From contig OY761536.1 of assembly GCA_963664605.1 (NCBI GenBank), forward strand, positions 2,356,001-2,420,000: DNA of 64,000 nt, written 5' to 3'. The notes beneath the pieces were generated by a model that did no database searches, was not told where the DNA came from, and saw only the letters and a program-made list of their open reading frames with translations. This document shows positions 61,814 through 64,000 of this stretch, in pieces. Both the position numbers and the translations under genes were made by a program. Each line of letters begins with the position of its first letter. The stretch's first letter is position 1. This DNA comes from JAHOYW01 sp963664605. GTDB lineage: Bacteria; Verrucomicrobiota; Lentisphaeria; Victivallales; Victivallaceae.

Positions 61814-63295
61814 TTAATGTTTTATATCATGTTCACAATATTCTGTTGTATAACCTGGAGCCCATGGATACAGCTTCCAATTGCCATCTATTTGATCATT
61901 TTTTACTGCTGTTTTTACAAGTTTGCCTTTATTAACAAAGCCATAAGATAGATTTTTATGACGTTTTATCAGTTCATTTTTAAGTTCTTTAAGTTTATCC
62001 TGGCTGGATTTTTTCCTTGCAAGGTTTTTTGTTTCATAACGGTCATTTTCAAGATCAAAAAGCTGTTCATTTCCTCCTTCAGGATACCAAATATATTTCC
62101 ATTTTCCATCGCTTATGCCAATAGATGCCAATGGAGAATCAATGCTATCGCCACTTATCATGTCAATATAATTTCTTTTCGGTAGATTTTTTTCAATAAG
62201 TTGACATAAATCTATTCCATCAATGTCATCAGACACTTCACCGTCCGCTGCTCTAATGAGGGTTGGCAATATGTCCGCATGAGAAACTAGTGCGGAAGAA
62301 TGTTTTTGATAAAGTCTCCTATCCCAGCTTTTGGACGGTTTCATGATGAATGGCACATGAGTTGAAACTTCGTGATGAAATGTTTTGCTGATAGTTTTAT
62401 GATCTCCAAGGAATTCGCCATGATCTGAAGTAAAAATAATAAAGGTATTATCGAGAGTGCCGTCGCCTGTCTCACGTATTGCTGCAAGAATTCTGCCTGT
62501 ATTATAGTCAATTTGAGTGATAAGTCCATAATATGCGACTCGCGCTGCCCTAATAAGTTCATCAGAAGAAGTATAAATATCAGCTGCAAACCTTCCTGCG
62601 TGTCTTTCGAAAGCTCTAGGTATATTCCCTTCAATCCAGTCTCCACAAACAGGAGCGGGAATCGGGCTGTCTTTGTACATGGAATAATATGGTTCTGGAG
62701 GGTCAAACGGAGGATGCGGCTTTGAAAACGATGTCCAAAGGAAAAAAGGTTTACTGTTATTCTTGTGCCTAAATATGTATTCTCTAGATTTTTCCGCTAC
62801 CCATGCGGTATGTGTCAATGCTTCGGGAACTGTTGACATTCCTGGAGCTATATCATTTTGACCAAGTCCATTACGCATAGGCTGGAGCAAACTGCCTGAA
62901 TTGCGTATTTCCTGATAATAATCATCAGGAAGCAACATTTCATCAAAACCATGTTTAGTACGTGTAGGGCCGAAATGCATTTTGCCGATTGCGGCAGTCT
63001 GATAACCACATTCATGTAAATAAGCAGGGAGAGTATCCGCATTTCCCATTACGTTTGTTGTTTTCCCATTTGTTGACATTTTATGATTATGTACGGCTTT
63101 GCCAGTCATTATTCCTACTCGGGAAGGTACACATAAAGGGCAGTCGGAATAAGCGCAATCGAACCTTACTCCTTCACGAGCCAGATGCTCAATGTGTGGT
63201 ATGCGCAAAAATGAAGGTTTATATGGTGGGACAGTATCAAAACGTTGCTGATCTGTTGTTATCAATAGTATATTTGGACGTGATTTTTCAGCCAT
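61814..63295 (-). CDS. Sulfatase
   Basis: 493 residues. The metal site is in ILLITTDQQRFD (Asp15), and the formylglycine motif C-x-P-S-R is in CPLCVPSRVGIMTGK (Cys55). Further conserved pieces are AIGKMHFGP, FFLWTSFSKPHPPFDPPEPY and IIFTSDHGEFLGDH. No signal peptide is visible, so it probably acts in the cytoplasm on imported sulphated sugars. Activation needs a formylglycine-generating or anSME enzyme, which is not in this window. It starts ten bases after the permease stop. Confidence 0.9.
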   Translation of the reverse strand: MAEKSRPNILLITTDQQRFDTVPPYKPSFLRIPHIEHLAREGVRFDCAYSDCPLCVPSRVGIMTGKAVHNHKMSTNGKTTNVMGNADTLPAYLHECGYQTAAIGKMHFGPTRTKHGFDEMLLPDDYYQEIRNSGSLLQPMRNGLGQNDIAPGMSTVPEALTHTAWVAEKSREYIFRHKNNSKPFFLWTSFSKPHPPFDPPEPYYSMYKDSPIPAPVCGDWIEGNIPRAFERHAGRFAADIYTSSDELIRAARVAYYGLITQIDYNTGRILAAIRETGDGTLDNTFIIFTSDHGEFLGDHKTISKTFHHEVSTHVPFIMKPSKSWDRRLYQKHSSALVSHADILPTLIRAADGEVSDDIDGIDLCQLIEKNLPKRNYIDMISGDSIDSPLASIGISDGKWKYIWYPEGGNEQLFDLENDRYETKNLARKKSSQDKLKELKNELIKRHKNLSYGFVNKGKLVKTAVKNDQIDGNWKLYPWAPGYTTEYCEHDIKH

Positions 63296-63305
63296 TTTAA
63301 ATTCC

Positions 63306-64000
63306 CTATTTCATTACTGGTATAACAATACCGCGCATAATTATTTTTTGGCAGAAAACAAACATGAATAATACAGGTAAAGATGCCAGCACCAGTGATG
63401 CCATAGTCAAGTGGTATGGGTTTTCACGCTGAAACTGGTATAGATAAACCATTATAGTCCACATTTTAGGATTTTGGCAGATAATAAAAGCCCACATAAA
63501 CCCCCCGTATGCAAGAGTAAAAGCACCTAAGGCTTTTACTGCCATGATAGGCTTCACTAAAGGCAGGGTTACTTTGGTGAATATAACAAATTCATTTGCG
63601 CCTTCAATGCTTGCGGCTTCATAAAGTTCACGAGGGAGACTGTCAAAAAATCCTTTCATGAGGAAGATGTAATAGCCGCTTGCCATTGACGGGATTATCA
63701 ATGCCGCATAGGTATTAAGCATACCCATCTGGCGCATAAAAAAGAAATTCGGGATCATCAGCACCATTGGAGGGAATGCCATAGTAGCAACTAGGAGCAT
63801 CAGAATTTTGTAGGTGTGTTTTGATTTAAATCGAGATAAGGCATATGCGCACATCGGGTTAACCGTGAGTTGAGCGAGGATAGTGCATATGCAGAGTAGT
63901 AAAGTATTCCATAGCGCGCGCCCGTTTACCGCAATATATTTCCAGACTACGACATAATTGTTGAATAGGAAATGTAATTTCCAGTTTGATCTTTCAGGAG
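63306..64000 (-). CDS. Carbohydrate ABC transporter permease (MalG-like), 5' end beyond the window
   Basis: The frame stays open to the window edge, so the start is missing; a GTG at 63854 is internal. The visible ~230 residues show several membrane helices and the EAA loop LYEAASIEGANEFVIFTKVTLPLVKPIMA, which docks the ATPase. The upstream residues VNGRALWNTLLLCICTILAQLTVNPMCAYALSRF are the usual second helix region of MalG-type permeases. It is the inner-membrane channel of a CUT1 sugar importer, cotranscribed with the sulfatase and the URO-D-family gene. Confidence 0.87.
   Translation of the reverse strand, partial: PERSNWKLHFLFNNYVVVWKYIAVNGRALWNTLLLCICTILAQLTVNPMCAYALSRFKSKHTYKILMLLVATMAFPPMVLMIPNFFFMRQMGMLNTYAALIIPSMASGYYIFLMKGFFDSLPRELYEAASIEGANEFVIFTKVTLPLVKPIMAVKALGAFTLAYGGFMWAFIICQNPKMWTIMVYLYQFQRENPYHLTMASLVLASLPVLFMFVFCQKIIMRGIVIPVMK

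Noticed and set aside
1..64000. tRNA, rRNA, tmRNA and RNase P RNA genes.
   Set aside because: No cloverleaf-like or conserved core sequences were seen in the intergenic regions; a covariance-model scan would settle this.

Overview
The window looks like a chromosome segment of an anaerobic member of the Lentisphaerota (Victivallales-like) or a close relative in the PVC group. This is inferred from gene content, not from a marker gene. The signs are many prepilin-type N-termini (a DUF1559-like pseudopilin, LamG-type pilins, GspK/PilX-like giants), a GH78-type rhamnosidase, a sulfatase, URO-D-family proteins, AraC regulators, and an NADH-linked [FeFe] hydrogenase operon. I see no rRNA, tRNA or CRISPR array.

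Layout. 1-8816: three tandem two-gene modules, each a very large GspK/PilX-like protein plus a ~186-residue secreted protein; the first is cut by the window edge. 8821-15108: housekeeping genes murD, a Gfo/Idh/MocA oxidoreductase on the opposite strand, rarA, 5-formyl-THF cyclo-ligase and rny. 15172-21366 (minus): an unknown protein, then a hydrogenase operon of NuoE-like, NuoF-GltD fusion and HydA subunits. 21674-26591 (minus): envelope genes (flippase, GT4 glycosyltransferase, phosphodiesterase, ankyrin lipoprotein). 26724-32130: rhamnosidase, DUF1559-type pseudopilin with a repeated leader, and an AraC regulator. 32146-36287: galE, a small membrane protein, a DUF2141 protein, an HMGL-like aldolase and an aldo-keto reductase. 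36474-41172: a zinc-type ABC importer followed by a CPA1 antiporter. 41173-43879: a URO-D protein with a divergent AraC regulator, then a TetR gene with an operator.

44008-50261 (minus) holds a zinc-ribbon repeat gene interrupted at an A11 run that contains a dnaX-type slippery heptamer, then three paralogous pilin-LamG genes sharing an upstream element. 50361-53459: a TetR repressor and a four-domain CoA-disulfide-reductase/rhodanese/TusA/DsrE protein. 53639-55843: a radical SAM protein and a frameshifted HAD phosphatase. 56211-60567 is a mobile island: an intact tyrosine recombinase, two paralogues of an unrecognised family, an excisionase-like HTH protein and a degenerate recombinase. 60741-64000 (minus): an operon of a sugar ABC permease (cut by the edge), a sulfatase and a URO-D-family protein.

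The genes suggest a fermentative, polysaccharide-degrading life: rhamnosidase, sulfatase and sugar transport feed carbon in, and the hydrogenase disposes of NADH electrons as H2. Much coding capacity goes to pseudopilin-type surface or secretion proteins. The least explained items are the GspK-like/secreted modules, the interrupted zinc-ribbon gene, the LamG pilin with a repeat-expanded loop, and the paralogous pair in the island.
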